From: Serratia inhibens
Lineage (GTDB): Bacteria > Pseudomonadota > Gammaproteobacteria > Enterobacterales > Enterobacteriaceae
DNA length: 64,000 nucleotides
Reading direction: 5' to 3'
Assembly: GCF_003591175.1 (NCBI RefSeq)
Contig: NZ_QYYG01000010.1
Location: 118,238-182,237, forward strand
The translations under genes were made by a program, and so were the position numbers. The notes beneath the pieces were generated by a model. It made no database searches. It had not been told where the DNA came from and worked only from the letters and a program-made list of their open reading frames with translations. This document shows positions 8,369 to 17,115 of the stretch, in pieces (within the stretch, counting starts at the first letter, position 1; each line of letters begins with the position of its first letter).

Positions 8369-9058
8369 TTATAATTTTACCGATTTTTTAAGCGTATTAA
8401 CTGCATCACCACCAGTCTCTTGAGCTTTAGATACGCCAGTTCTTAGTGCGCTACCAACGGCTTGACCGACACTAATCCCTGCCCATGATAATGCCCCAAG
8501 CCATACAGCTGGCAGCACCAAGAACATACACCCCATCACCAAATTCATAATGAGGTCATCAGAACTATTCTGAAAACCAGCCACGTTCCATCGGCTATGC
8601 GTATCCGAGCCGTAAAGCGCTTCCAGTAACCAACTGTCCAGCCAGCGCGCCAGCTCCCACCAGAACGTCAGGAAGTTCAGCGCAAACACCACGAACGTCA
8701 CGGTGATCACCGTCTTGTACTCGTAGGCTGCGAATGCCAAGATAAGTGGCACCATGATGTACACCGCCATCAACAGTACCGCCTGCACCATCGGCAGCGC
8801 CTGACGCATCGCATCAAATGCCGGATACGCCGCCAGGCTCCCCAGCGCAGTTCCGCCCATTGATGTAATACGGTTAACCGAGTTGTCCAGGGTAAAGTCA
8901 GCGTTGCCGCCATAGCCGGCATACGCCTGTCCGCCCTGGGAGACCGTCAGGTTATCCGGGCTGACCAGACGACGCACCACCGCTTCTTTATAGTCCGCGT
9001 CAGATTGCCCCATCATTTTCAGCGCAGCGGACATCCGCAGCATTACGCCCGGGTCGAC
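8369..9058 (-). pseudogene. C-terminal remnant of an ICE conjugal transfer TraG-like protein
   Basis: The frame from about 9058 down to 8369 reads like a continuous internal part of an integrating-element TraG-like membrane protein: 'VDPGVMLRMSAALKMMGQSD', several hydrophobic segments ('MVQAVLLMAVYIMVPLILAF', 'FVVFALNFLTFWWELARWLD') and an amphipathic tail ending 'KKSVKL'. The homologous-looking sequence runs upstream past the only ATG (9043) to a sudden TAG at 9061-9059, where unrelated DNA begins. The gene has therefore lost its N-terminal half. The full-length relative acts in mating-pair formation in ICE-type conjugation systems. No other transfer gene is nearby. Confidence 0.7.
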
Positions 9059-9118
9059 CTATTTCACCACGCGGGCCTCCAGGCCCGTATCGCCGGCTGA
9101 CCACCACTCGCTGCAGGT

Positions 9119-9325
9119 CGGATACGCCCGATGCCGGGATTCAAATCATTCCGTCGGGTGCAGACGATATTGGCGGGTATGGAGTTGGTGCACATGATAC
9201 GCAAAGGGCAACGCCAGTATCCAGCCGGTGAGTGTTTATCACCGGCTGAACAATTCTATTTGCTGGCCGCCTAAAAAGCGGCGGCGTCACTTTTGCCAAC
9301 TCACTTCTGTTAACACGACAGAGCC
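9119..9325 (+). mobile_element. 3' remnant of an IS6-family insertion sequence
   Basis: In plus frame, codons from 9119 to the TAA at 9272 encode about 51 residues with the C-terminal signature of IS6-family (IS26-like) DDE transposases: 'RIRPMPGFKSFRRVQTILAG', 'MELVHMIRKGQ' and 'LSPAEQFYLLAA'. About 30 bases after the stop lies an ACAGAGCC terminus (9307-9325), whose reverse complement begins GGCTCTGT as IS6-type ends do. The catalytic part and the left end are missing. Position 9119 marks the break against neighbouring ICE-like DNA, which carries a CGGGCCT-cc-AGGCCCG hairpin at 9072-9087. Confidence 0.7.
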
Positions 9326-9425
9326 AGTCATTTTGGGTCTCCTTTCACTGAGAGTTTAGTCTCCCGGAAACCCGCTGCGGTTCAACATAGCCCAAGAAAG
9401 CCACATGATGACAAAGTCTATTTGG

Positions 9426-11759
9426 CTACAAAGAAAATGCAATCACGTAGTCGCCAATATCCTGCGAATGTGCGGCCCCACCAACGGAAACCACTACATA
9501 TTGTTTGCTTGTCTTGGGAGATATATACGTCATGGGGGTTGCACTTGCACCGACTGGCAAAGGATATTTCCATATTTCTTTTCCTGTTGCAGCGTCATAA
9601 GCTCTTAAATAGTAATCTTGTGAACCCGCGAAGAAGACTACCCCTCCCGCAGTTGTGGAGTTCCCAGCATAGGTAGGTAATCCCATAGGCATAGGCAAAT
9701 GAGATTTTATTCCAAAAGGACCTAATTCTTCTGTTGTACCCACTGGTACCTGCCATGCAATTTTACGACTATTGAGGTCAACTGCAGTTAATGTCCCAAA
9801 TGGGGGTTCAACGCAAGGGATCCCCGCAGCGGATGTCCATACAATAGTAACCATACCGTAAGGTGTTCCAGTCTGAGCGGAAGGTCCGTGGCCTGTATGA
9901 TCACTGTGGTATTTTTTTTCAACTTCAGGATATTCGTTTCTTTTTATTAACCAATAGGTTACGGGAACTCTGACGTCATTAACATAAGCTATATTGTTTT
10001 TAGTATCAACAGAAACACTGCCCCAGTTTAGCCCCCCCAGGTTACTTGGATATTGAATCGCTTTTTTAAGGCCAATAGGCGTGAAATCCCCCTGATAGAC
10101 CGACTGTTTAAATTCAATTCGGCAAGCTAGTTGATCAAAAAGTGTAGCTCCCCATATTTTATTTTCTGACAATATACCCGCTCGAACGCTAGGCATACCA
10201 ACAGAGTACGGTTGAGTCGGTGAGAGTATCTCTCCGGGAATTGTGCTCTTGGTCGGGACGGCCTTCTCCTCAACTGCAGTAATGGGCTCTCCAGTTTCAC
10301 GGTTGAGTAAAAATATTTCACCGCGTTTAGTCGTTTGCATTACAGCAGCGACAATGTTCCCTTTTTCATCAGGAACATCTACCAGCGCGGGCTGTGATGG
10401 AAGGTCATAATCCCAGATATCACGATGAACTGTTTGATAATGCCAACGTTCCTTCCCTGTATTTACGTCGAGTGCAACCAGAGATGAATTATATTTATTT
10501 TCCAACTCGGTTCTCAAAACGCCATAATAATCAGGCGTTGTGTTACCTAATGGTATATACACCAATCCCAATTTTTCATCATATGCGGCTGTACTCCACA
10601 TATTTGGGGTACCGCGTGTGTACGATTTTCCCGGTGGAGGAAGGCGGTCGATAGCCGGATTACCGAGGTCCCAAGCCCAGGCAAGTTCACCTGTCTCAGC
10701 ATCAAATGCACGTATCACGCCAGAGGGTTCACCCACTTCTTGGTTATCCACGACCCATCCGCCCACGACAATTTTATTCCCTGCAACTAATGGAGCTGAA
10801 GTTTGGAAATAAAATCCAGGTTTAACCTCCCCCATTCCTTGTTTAAGATCTACAGTTCCGTTGTGACCAAATCCTGCACATCGCAGGCCAGTTTTTGCAT
10901 CCAGTGCGATCAATTTTGCAGTGTTCGTTGTTTGGATAATGCGTTCCGAGCATGTACTTCTCTCTGGTTGCTGTTGTGTTTCAACTACTTTTGGTGCCTC
11001 GTAATACCCTAGCCCACGACATCGTTGCCAGATGGGAGAACGCTCGTTTGCATCAAATGTCCATGTAGCCTTTCCTGTATCGACGTCCAGTGCAGCTATC
11101 ACGCCATTGCGTGAGCAACTGTAAAGAAAATGGTCAATTTGCAGGGGAGTATTTTGGTCAATGCCAGGCCCAAGATCACCGGTTCTATATTGCCATACAG
11201 GATGTAATGACTTTATATTCTCCCTGTTTATTTGGGTGAATGGAGAAAAGCGAGTGCCGTGAGTGGAACGTCCGTAAGCGTACCAATTTTCTGACTTGTT
11301 ATTTTCAGGATGTTTTTTGTATACCGCGGCATCACCATATTGAGCATCATGTGGAAAAAATGCCCCTATGAATATCGAAAAGAAAGTCATTGTAGCAGCC
11401 AGTCCGCCGGCAATGAACATTCGTTTTTCTTTAACACCGATTAACGGACGCATCTCGTTTAATAGACAAGTAGCTAAAATTGTTAGCGCCAACGGAACAA
11501 GACTTCTTGAGAAGAATGGCCAAAATAAAAAACCTCGTTCCCAAATAGCCCACAGAATTGAGAATACTAAAACGAAATATATACAGTATATCCCGATCTT
11601 TTTTCTGCGAAAAATAAAATAAACAGAAAGCAAATAAACAACCCCGGCAAATAGATAATATAAACTACCTCCCAGGATGGCTAACCATCCGCCCCCCCCA
11701 GCCAGAAAAAGCCCTGACAAGGTGATTACAAATAATAAAATCTTAGATATTATCTTCAT
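9426..11759 (-). CDS. gcd: Membrane-bound PQQ-dependent glucose dehydrogenase
   Basis: This inner-membrane quinoprotein oxidises glucose to gluconolactone on the periplasmic side and passes electrons to ubiquinone; in soil bacteria the gluconic acid solubilises phosphate. The first ~140 residues are five hydrophobic segments. The rest is the eight-bladed PQQ propeller: 'YAYGRSTHGTRFSPFTQINR', 'VWQYRTGD', 'LAWAWDLGNPAID', 'RWHYQTVHRDIWDYDLPSQP', 'GLNWGSVSVD' and a C-terminus ending 'GDYVIAFSL'. At 777 aa it is close to E. coli Gcd (796 aa). No pqq biosynthesis genes are in the window. IS6-like ends lie on both sides (9307-9325 and 11892-11910), so acquisition by mobile elements is possible. 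Confidence 0.95.
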   Translation of the reverse strand: MKIISKILLFVITLSGLFLAGGGGWLAILGGSLYYLFAGVVYLLSVYFIFRRKKIGIYCIYFVLVFSILWAIWERGFLFWPFFSRSLVPLALTILATCLLNEMRPLIGVKEKRMFIAGGLAATMTFFSIFIGAFFPHDAQYGDAAVYKKHPENNKSENWYAYGRSTHGTRFSPFTQINRENIKSLHPVWQYRTGDLGPGIDQNTPLQIDHFLYSCSRNGVIAALDVDTGKATWTFDANERSPIWQRCRGLGYYEAPKVVETQQQPERSTCSERIIQTTNTAKLIALDAKTGLRCAGFGHNGTVDLKQGMGEVKPGFYFQTSAPLVAGNKIVVGGWVVDNQEVGEPSGVIRAFDAETGELAWAWDLGNPAIDRLPPPGKSYTRGTPNMWSTAAYDEKLGLVYIPLGNTTPDYYGVLRTELENKYNSSLVALDVNTGKERWHYQTVHRDIWDYDLPSQPALVDVPDEKGNIVAAVMQTTKRGEIFLLNRETGEPITAVEEKAVPTKSTIPGEILSPTQPYSVGMPSVRAGILSENKIWGATLFDQLACRIEFKQSVYQGDFTPIGLKKAIQYPSNLGGLNWGSVSVDTKNNIAYVNDVRVPVTYWLIKRNEYPEVEKKYHSDHTGHGPSAQTGTPYGMVTIVWTSAAGIPCVEPPFGTLTAVDLNSRKIAWQVPVGTTEELGPFGIKSHLPMPMGLPTYAGNSTTAGGVVFFAGSQDYYLRAYDAATGKEIWKYPLPVGASATPMTYISPKTSKQYVVVSVGGAAHSQDIGDYVIAFSL

Positions 11760-11891
11760 ATTTAGCTCTCATTCTTAATGGGTTGCAGGGTATGGCCGAG
11801 GTTAAATAAGTTTTATTCAATTCACACGCCGAAATTATATGAGTTTATACTGATTAATTCAGTCACCGGTTATACTTTATTGCTGGTCAGC

Positions 11892-11910
11892 GGCTCTGTC
11901 GCATTAACGG
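11892..11910 (+). repeat. Second IS6-like terminal sequence, flanking gcd
   Basis: GGCTCTGTCGCATTAACGG matches the reverse complement of the IS6 remnant's right end (9307-9325) at 16 of 19 positions. No transposase reading frame follows, so only the outermost end would survive. It lies in the ~300-base gap between gcd and the next gene, which otherwise holds nothing I can identify. Confidence 0.4.
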
Positions 11911-12056
11911 CAGTAAGAGCCTATTGTAGTGGTTCACAAAATCAGGCACCGGAATAACCTGTTTCCACTTTGCCTTATGCAAGCACTCGATAAATTTGTG
12001 ATTGCACCTGGTATGCATCAGGTTTGTCTGTTGGTCCAGCCCCTAATCCATACCCA

Positions 12057-12764
12057 TTACTCACGCCCGGGATCCAGCACAAATCCTTCGCCCCGGCGAT
12101 GTTGTAACATGGCCAGAGCCCGGGGAAAGGCAGAGAACCGGCGGCGTATCCGCCAGTAAATGACGTACAACGAACGGCTGCGCGCCTCATTCACCAGGGC
12201 CTCCGGACCAACCCGAGAAAGGATATCCGTCCGGCTCAGCACTCGACCGCGGTGACGAACCAGTATCTCCAGCACCTGAAACTCATACCCGGTCACCGGT
12301 ACCAGTTGCCCCTCTATACTCACCCGCCGTGCCTGCGGCTCCAGGCTGAACGGTGGACACTCGAGGCTCGGACCGCTGAACCCCTGATGGCGGCGCACCA
12401 GCGCTTCAACCCGGGCAGCCAGCACCCGCGCATCTACAGCGTCGTTATGGCAGCCATCCGCTCCGGCTTGCAGTAGCTTCAACCGGTCCGACAGGCTACC
12501 GTCGGCCAACACCACCATCACCGGAACCCCTGGGCACAACGCCCGCCACTGAGCCAGCACGGCCACGCTCCGCGGACGTTGTGCTGGCATCAAGTCAAGC
12601 AGCAGAGCATCCGGGCGACGCTCCGTCAACCAGGGCAACAACCCCGCCTGCAGTACGATCGGCCCACAGGGCGTCTCCGATACATTACCTCGTCCAGCAC
12701 ACACCACCGCGAAGTGGTGCGCCAGTACTGGACTGTCTGTCATCAGCAAAAAACGCATAGCCAT
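12057..12764 (-). CDS. OmpR-family response regulator with atypical receiver
   Basis: A 235-aa two-domain regulator. The N-terminal ~115 residues form a receiver-like domain; the C-terminal ~100 form an OmpR/PhoB winged helix ('VPVTGYEFQVLEILVRHRG', 'LSRTDILSRV', 'RSLYVIYWRIRRR'). The receiver keeps the usual phosphoacceptor position ('RPDALLLDLMP') but has only one acidic residue in the first pocket ('LLMTDSP'). It also lacks the conserved lysine after the last strand ('AGADGCHNDAVD') and the switch Thr/Ser ('MVVLADGS'). Phosphorylation-independent activity is therefore plausible. No histidine kinase is adjacent. The neighbouring MipA, barrel and phosphatase genes are on the same strand and may be its targets, by inference. 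Confidence 0.8.
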   Translation of the reverse strand: MAMRFLLMTDSPVLAHHFAVVCAGRGNVSETPCGPIVLQAGLLPWLTERRPDALLLDLMPAQRPRSVAVLAQWRALCPGVPVMVVLADGSLSDRLKLLQAGADGCHNDAVDARVLAARVEALVRRHQGFSGPSLECPPFSLEPQARRVSIEGQLVPVTGYEFQVLEILVRHRGRVLSRTDILSRVGPEALVNEARSRSLYVIYWRIRRRFSAFPRALAMLQHRRGEGFVLDPGRE

Positions 12765-12785
12765 TGCGTGTCATGTCACTCCGTC

Positions 12786-12912
12786 AGAATTGATCCAAGG
12801 CATTCAGATAAAAACCCACATCGACGGTATCATCCGTCAGTGGACTCCGTCGGCATCACGGCTTTCGCCACCAGTGAAGGGAAAACTGCGTAACGCGAGG
12901 AGCCTTCATACC
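12786..12912 (-). pseudogene. Decayed MipA/OmpV copy with internal deletion
   Basis: Bases 12786-12850 match the 3' end of the intact MipA gene (14750-14812) and bases 12851-12912 match its 5' part (from about 15376). In the intact gene these two blocks are ~565 bases apart; here they abut. Shared strings include CATTCAG, TTATCCGTCAG-like and CGGCATCAC...TTCGCCACCAG. This is a relic of a second MipA gene reduced by an internal deletion, lying directly 5' of the response regulator on the same strand. Confidence 0.75.
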
Positions 12913-13046
12913 GTGGTTTTCCCCCCACCGGGAAATTGCCATTAAATTAATGGTTAACAGTTCATCTCTCTGTGTCATTCTCGTTCTTCCCGGCATGCCT
13001 ATCCCGGAAAAGCAACTGTCCGAAGTTTTTCGTTATACTTTTGACC

Positions 13047-13853
13047 TTAAAATCTACCGTTCATCCCTAATATCGGCCCCTGCTGTACCACGTCATACAC
13101 AAAACCGTTATGACGATAATCGACGCCCATGGCCCGGTATCCCGCCACGGCAGAGAAGCCCGGCATAAACTCCCAACTCAGCAGTGCCGCCGCATCCCAG
13201 TCCAATCGGGACTGCCCGCCACCGGCCAATCCCCAGGCCGAAAGCCTGACGGTTGGCGTCAGCGCATAATGGCCGCGCAGGCCCGCAACGCCATCCACCC
13301 AGGTTGCACGATCACTGCCCGATCCCCCATCGATAACCCCTCCCTGAAAATGCAAGCTAGTGCTGCTGTACCACACCCGAACGCCGCCGGTGGCATCAAG
13401 GCGAGCGCCGCCCTCTTCCAGCAGGGTATATCCACCGCCGAGGAAGCCTGACACCGTCCGGCTATCCACTTTCAGCCGTGACGCCGGCGCCCCATCCGGC
13501 AGGCCGTTACGCGTCGTGGTGTCGATAAACATCAGGTCCATCAGCAGGCTGTAAGGCCCTTTGCGGGCTTCCCCCATCGCCATCACCGCGACATCGAGGT
13601 CACGGGCAATGGCAGAGAAATCCGTTTTCATAAATTGCGTGCCCGTTGACCGATGGCCAACATCTCCGCGAATGCCTGCCGCCCAGAGATAAGGAGAGAG
13701 GGTGAACTGCCACTCCTCCGCCGGTTGATAGACCGGTGGTGCCGCTTGGGCCGCCACAGCCGGGAAACTCAAAACGCCAGACGCCAAAAGCGCCGCAGGC
13801 AGAGCCCGCCAGGCGAGTCTGTTTTGCACATTGTCACTGTTCATCATGGTCAT
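13047..13853 (-). CDS. Outer-membrane beta-barrel protein, function unknown
   Basis: 268 aa with a signal peptide ending about 'VAAQA'. The mature part alternates polar and hydrophobic residues: 'WQFTLSPYLWAAGIRGDVG', 'SRTVSGFLGGGYTLL', 'GVRVWYSSTSLHF', 'FSAVAGYRAMGVDYRHNGF'. It ends in an aromatic residue ('GMNGRF'), the usual outer-membrane assembly signal. The pattern fits a small 8-12-strand barrel. The opening resembles porin-like proteins of unknown role found with phosphatase or response-regulator genes. It ends 193 bases before the MipA remnant and starts 7 bases after the acid phosphatase gene's stop, so the two are probably co-transcribed. Confidence 0.75.
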   Translation of the reverse strand: MTMMNSDNVQNRLAWRALPAALLASGVLSFPAVAAQAAPPVYQPAEEWQFTLSPYLWAAGIRGDVGHRSTGTQFMKTDFSAIARDLDVAVMAMGEARKGPYSLLMDLMFIDTTTRNGLPDGAPASRLKVDSRTVSGFLGGGYTLLEEGGARLDATGGVRVWYSSTSLHFQGGVIDGGSGSDRATWVDGVAGLRGHYALTPTVRLSAWGLAGGGQSRLDWDAAALLSWEFMPGFSAVAGYRAMGVDYRHNGFVYDVVQQGPILGMNGRF

Positions 13854-13860
13854 GATCTTC

Positions 13861-14688
13861 TCAGTGCATACTCAGGGAGAGTGCAACACGTTCAGCTGCG
13901 CAGTCCTCGGTGGGTTTCAGCTTCGCTTTGGTGGCGTCCTGCACTTCACGCTTGGCGGCGGCCAAATCTGCCAGGAAAGCCGGATTATCATGCAGCACGG
14001 CGACCGTGGCAGCCCCCATGATGCGCCCTGCATCCACGTCGCTCTGCCAATGCGCATTGCAGACCACACGGCTCTGACCAAACGCCAGGCCGCGTGCCAG
14101 CAGCTCGGTCGCCCGTGCAGGCTGCACCTCGGCCAGCACCAGGCCCCAGGCCCAGCCAGCCGCCGAGTGGCCGGACGGCCAGGAGCCGTCGGTACGCAGC
14201 ACCGGCTCCATGTCTTTGCGGCAGGTTCCCTCGTCATGCTGCACAAACGGGCGAGTCCGGTTATAGGCGTTCTTTCCTGCATAGGTAGAGCCACCCGCAT
14301 CCGTCAATACATGCTGCATCATGGCGTAAAGGTGCGGCGTCGTTTTCTCGTCGATATCGGTGCCCAGCGCGCACGAGAACGATTTTGCCGGTGCCGGGAA
14401 GGTCAACTCGGCATCCGTTGCCGCCAGTTTTTCACGGGTAGACCCACGTAACGCCAATGCCGCCCGCCGCGCCTCTTCATCGCGTGCGAATGCCGCAGAG
14501 TCCGGTTTTGGCGGCCCCCCAAGCAAGGCCAAGCGCACCGGCAGGCTGGCCGGTTCAAGGTAACCCGGCGCCAGCTTAAAATGCGGGTCCGTTACCGTCG
14601 GCCCGGTATCGCTCGCCGCCGCCTGGCCGGAACACAACAGACCGGCCAACGGCGCTATCAGGTACAAAGGGACGCATGATTTTTTCAT
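13861..14688 (-). CDS. Class A non-specific acid phosphatase (PAP2 superfamily), periplasmic
   Basis: The product hydrolyses organic phosphomonoesters in the periplasm. All three parts of the acid phosphatase signature are present: Lys139 with Arg146-Pro147 ('KNAYNRTRP'), 'PSGH' at 171-174, and 'SRVVCNAHWQSD' (Ser206-Arg207, His213, Asp217). A signal peptide ends near 'GQAAA' (residue 25). Length (275 aa) is a little above the 230-250 usual for PhoN-type enzymes because of an N-terminal extension. It lies between two outer-membrane protein genes on the same strand. With gcd it gives two phosphate-acquisition functions in this area. Confidence 0.92.
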   Translation of the reverse strand: MKKSCVPLYLIAPLAGLLCSGQAAASDTGPTVTDPHFKLAPGYLEPASLPVRLALLGGPPKPDSAAFARDEEARRAALALRGSTREKLAATDAELTFPAPAKSFSCALGTDIDEKTTPHLYAMMQHVLTDAGGSTYAGKNAYNRTRPFVQHDEGTCRKDMEPVLRTDGSWPSGHSAAGWAWGLVLAEVQPARATELLARGLAFGQSRVVCNAHWQSDVDAGRIMGAATVAVLHDNPAFLADLAAAKREVQDATKAKLKPTEDCAAERVALSLSMH

Positions 14689-14745
14689 TAATGATGATCT
14701 CCAGAGTCGATTGGTGCCGCAGAGGGCAAAGCACTATCGAGGCAC

Positions 14746-15579
14746 TCAGAATTGGTACACCGCATTCAGGTAGAAACCCGCCCCTACCGTCTTATCCGTC
14801 AGCGGGCTGCGACGCGCATCCGCCGTCAGGGCGTACAGCTTCATCCCACCCTGCAGGGCAATATGAGGCTGCAATTGAACGGTCAGACCGGTTTTTAACG
14901 TCACATTCCGCATGCCGCCGCCGGCATGATATTCGCTGAAGCCACTGCGCTCTGCCTGCTCCCCCGTCACTCCGAAACGCGCCATCATGTCGTCTCTGTC
15001 GCTCCAGGTCCCGTACAGCGCGGAATCCAGCGTCAGCGAGGAAGACAGCGGCTGCGAATAATCGGCACCGGCTTCAAGGTATGCCGTGTGCCCCAGATCC
15101 TCGCCGCCGTAGTCGCGGCTGCGGGTAGCCTGCCAGCCACGGACGAACAACCGGCCGGCCGGCAGACGCCAGTAGGCTTCCGCACCGATCATTGCGGTGC
15201 CGTCCAGATCGCCCATTCCCTTCAGGTGGCTATTGCTGCCCCCCAGGGTACGGATTTTTTCCTTGCGGCCCATGTCATAACCCGCCAGCAGCGCCAGCCC
15301 CAGGGAAGAAGACCCCGGCAGGTCCCAGCGCAAACCCTCAGGAAAACCGGCAGTGAAGGTTCCCCAGCTCTGCGTCGGCATCACCGCCTTCGCCACCAGA
15401 GAGGGGAAGGCTTCATAACGCGAGGACCCTTCATACAGCGGGCTCACCGCCACCCCACCGCCCAGTGTCACACTCGGGCCCGCATCGGGAGCGGCCTGCA
15501 CGGACAACGGCAGCGCGGCCATCAGCGCAAAGGCAGGAAGCCCGAACGATTTATAAATCCTGTTTTTTTTGCTTGCCAT
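14746..15579 (-). CDS. MipA/OmpV-family outer-membrane protein
   Basis: 277 aa with a signal peptide ending 'SVQAA'. The N-terminal pattern 'VTLGGGVAVSPLYEGSSRYE', the central 'FPEGLRWDLPGSSSLGLALL' and the C-terminal 'ALTADARRSPLTDKTVGAGF' with terminal 'NAVYQF' are typical of the MipA/OmpV scaffold/barrel family. Members are outer-membrane proteins, often controlled by adjacent two-component systems, with roles proposed in peptidoglycan scaffolding and antimicrobial or osmotic response. It is the first gene of the minus-strand group 15579-12057. A degraded duplicate sits at 12786-12912. Confidence 0.88.
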   Translation of the reverse strand: MASKKNRIYKSFGLPAFALMAALPLSVQAAPDAGPSVTLGGGVAVSPLYEGSSRYEAFPSLVAKAVMPTQSWGTFTAGFPEGLRWDLPGSSSLGLALLAGYDMGRKEKIRTLGGSNSHLKGMGDLDGTAMIGAEAYWRLPAGRLFVRGWQATRSRDYGGEDLGHTAYLEAGADYSQPLSSSLTLDSALYGTWSDRDDMMARFGVTGEQAERSGFSEYHAGGGMRNVTLKTGLTVQLQPHIALQGGMKLYALTADARRSPLTDKTVGAGFYLNAVYQF

Positions 15580-16019
15580 ATCTCTTTGTTCCTTTCTCTA
15601 TTTTCGTTTTTATCCTGACTCATCGGCATGCTTAACTTCTATCCGGGATATATTCCCGTCATCCATTCCCTTGACCGGAAATAGGTTTGGCTAATTACTT
15701 TTTATTTTTTCAGGCATGGCATAGCCCATCCTATGCCTGCGGATCCCCCCCCTCTGCCCGGAAAAGGGCGTGAAAAACCCCGGTGCGCGAGAGCCTGTTT
15801 AAAAGCCCTCGCACAGCTGGAAAATGTGTTATGTCTTCGCACCGCTTACCGAAAAGTACATTTCGACAAGCCAAAGGGGCGATTGAAACAAAAGAGCGGG
15901 TGAAAACACGCCCTCACTTCCCGCGCTCCTCATTGCCGAACGTCATGCCCAGATACGGCTTTATCCCTGTTGCCCATATCTGTTTCTCCCTGAGGTATTT
16001 TTAATACAGATTTTTCTTA
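15580..16019. other. Intergenic region upstream of the MipA gene
   Basis: About 440 bases with no supported gene. It should carry the promoter of the minus-strand MipA-phosphatase group. The ribosome-binding AAAGGAACAAAGAGAT stretch is just upstream of 15579 on the minus strand. I could not place a promoter confidently. Confidence 0.3.
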
Positions 16020-16051
16020 CCCCTGATTGTGTCAAACGACACAATCAGGGG
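16020..16051. repeat. Perfect 14-bp inverted repeat
   Basis: CCCCTGATTGTGTC-aaac-GACACAATCAGGGG, a perfect 14-bp stem with a 4-nt loop, 41 bases beyond the stop of the DUF1254 gene. It is flanked by TTTTTC on the left and GAAAAAG on the right, so neither strand has a clean T-run directly after the stem. It is probably a transcription stop or a 3' mRNA-stabilising structure for the minus-strand gene. Confidence 0.6.
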
Positions 16052-16092
16052 AGAAAAAGTAAAAAAACATGTCAGGGAAAACGCCAGGCGGA

Positions 16093-17115
16093 TCACTGCG
16101 GCTGCGGAAAATGCCATTGGCCATTCAGGATTTCATCGCCAGGCTGATAAAGCCTGACCGTGTAGTTCCAACCGGGCATCGTCGGCAGGCAATTAGCAAT
16201 CTTGCCGTCGCAACCGCCAAATTGGATCACTATCGAACCGTCATCACTTTTTTTGGCGGTGAGGTTATTTAGCGAATAGGCGTCATACGGGTTTTTCTCG
16301 AAGTAACCCTCGGCGTTATAAACGCTCACGGACCAGAAACTCTTAACCGGAACATGCCCGACCTTGAGCCGATAAAGGGTTTTTCCATCATTCTTCGGCA
16401 TCACGCCGCCGAGATAAATGGCGTCCTTGCTCGGATTCCCACCCCATCCGGATGCCGTGGCGATCAGATGCTGGATAGGATCAACCGCGCTCTTGGTACC
16501 AAAGGCCTGGTTGTAGTTGGGGAGCGTCGCGCCGAGCACCAGCAGGGCATCGCGCATCTTTTTCTGGCTCGCCGGATCCCATTTCGGTACCACGAATTCC
16601 CCTACCCGAGCCTGACTGACCTTGATGGCATCCTGTAGCACATGTACCAGCCCAACGTCTTTGCGATCGGCAGGATCGACAAGCGTACGTATAGCGACAA
16701 AAACATAACGCGTGCCGACCTCCTCCTTCGTCAACCTATGGCGACCGGCACCGTAAAAGACGGCGGGCACGTAGTGGTCTTCGTTGACCACCTGCATCGA
16801 CATGAATCGGTTACCGGCCTCCGGCAAGGTGATCGTAACCGGACCGGCATCGAGATCGAATACCGCACTCGAATACAGCGTGTCCCGATTCATGCGGATG
16901 ACACTCTGCGCGTCAATGGAAATCGGTTCGCGGCTATGCACAAACCGCCCCAACCCGCCGTCCGCCACCATATTGCCCATGTAAAGATCGGACTCGGCAC
17001 GGACAAAATTATCGACACCGACCGGTACCGCCTCACCAGCGACAGGTTGAGCGTTTACGCTCCCTAACGTAGCCAACGTGAGTACGACAATACTGGCCTT
17101 GGATAGATATGACAT
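16093..17115 (-). CDS. DUF1254/DUF1214-domain secreted protein
   Basis: 340 aa with a signal peptide ending 'SVNA'. The N-terminal half has the DUF1254 pattern ('VDNFVRAESDLYMGNMVAD', 'QSVIRMNRDTLYSSAVFDLD', 'RFMSMQVVNEDHYVPAVFYG'). The C-terminal half has the DUF1214 pattern ('FWSVSVYNAEGYFEKNPYDA', 'YSLNNLTAKKSDDGSIVIQF', 'NCLPTMPGWNYTVRLYQPGD'). The family is widespread in soil and marine bacteria; its biochemical role is not established. AGGGGG precedes the ATG. A perfect hairpin follows the gene, so it is likely monocistronic. Confidence 0.88.
   Translation of the reverse strand: MSYLSKASIVVLTLATLGSVNAQPVAGEAVPVGVDNFVRAESDLYMGNMVADGGLGRFVHSREPISIDAQSVIRMNRDTLYSSAVFDLDAGPVTITLPEAGNRFMSMQVVNEDHYVPAVFYGAGRHRLTKEEVGTRYVFVAIRTLVDPADRKDVGLVHVLQDAIKVSQARVGEFVVPKWDPASQKKMRDALLVLGATLPNYNQAFGTKSAVDPIQHLIATASGWGGNPSKDAIYLGGVMPKNDGKTLYRLKVGHVPVKSFWSVSVYNAEGYFEKNPYDAYSLNNLTAKKSDDGSIVIQFGGCDGKIANCLPTMPGWNYTVRLYQPGDEILNGQWHFPQPQ

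Noticed and set aside
16020..16051. Calling the perfect 14-bp inverted repeat a rho-independent terminator
   Set aside because: Neither strand has a T-run directly after the stem, so it is listed only as an inverted repeat.
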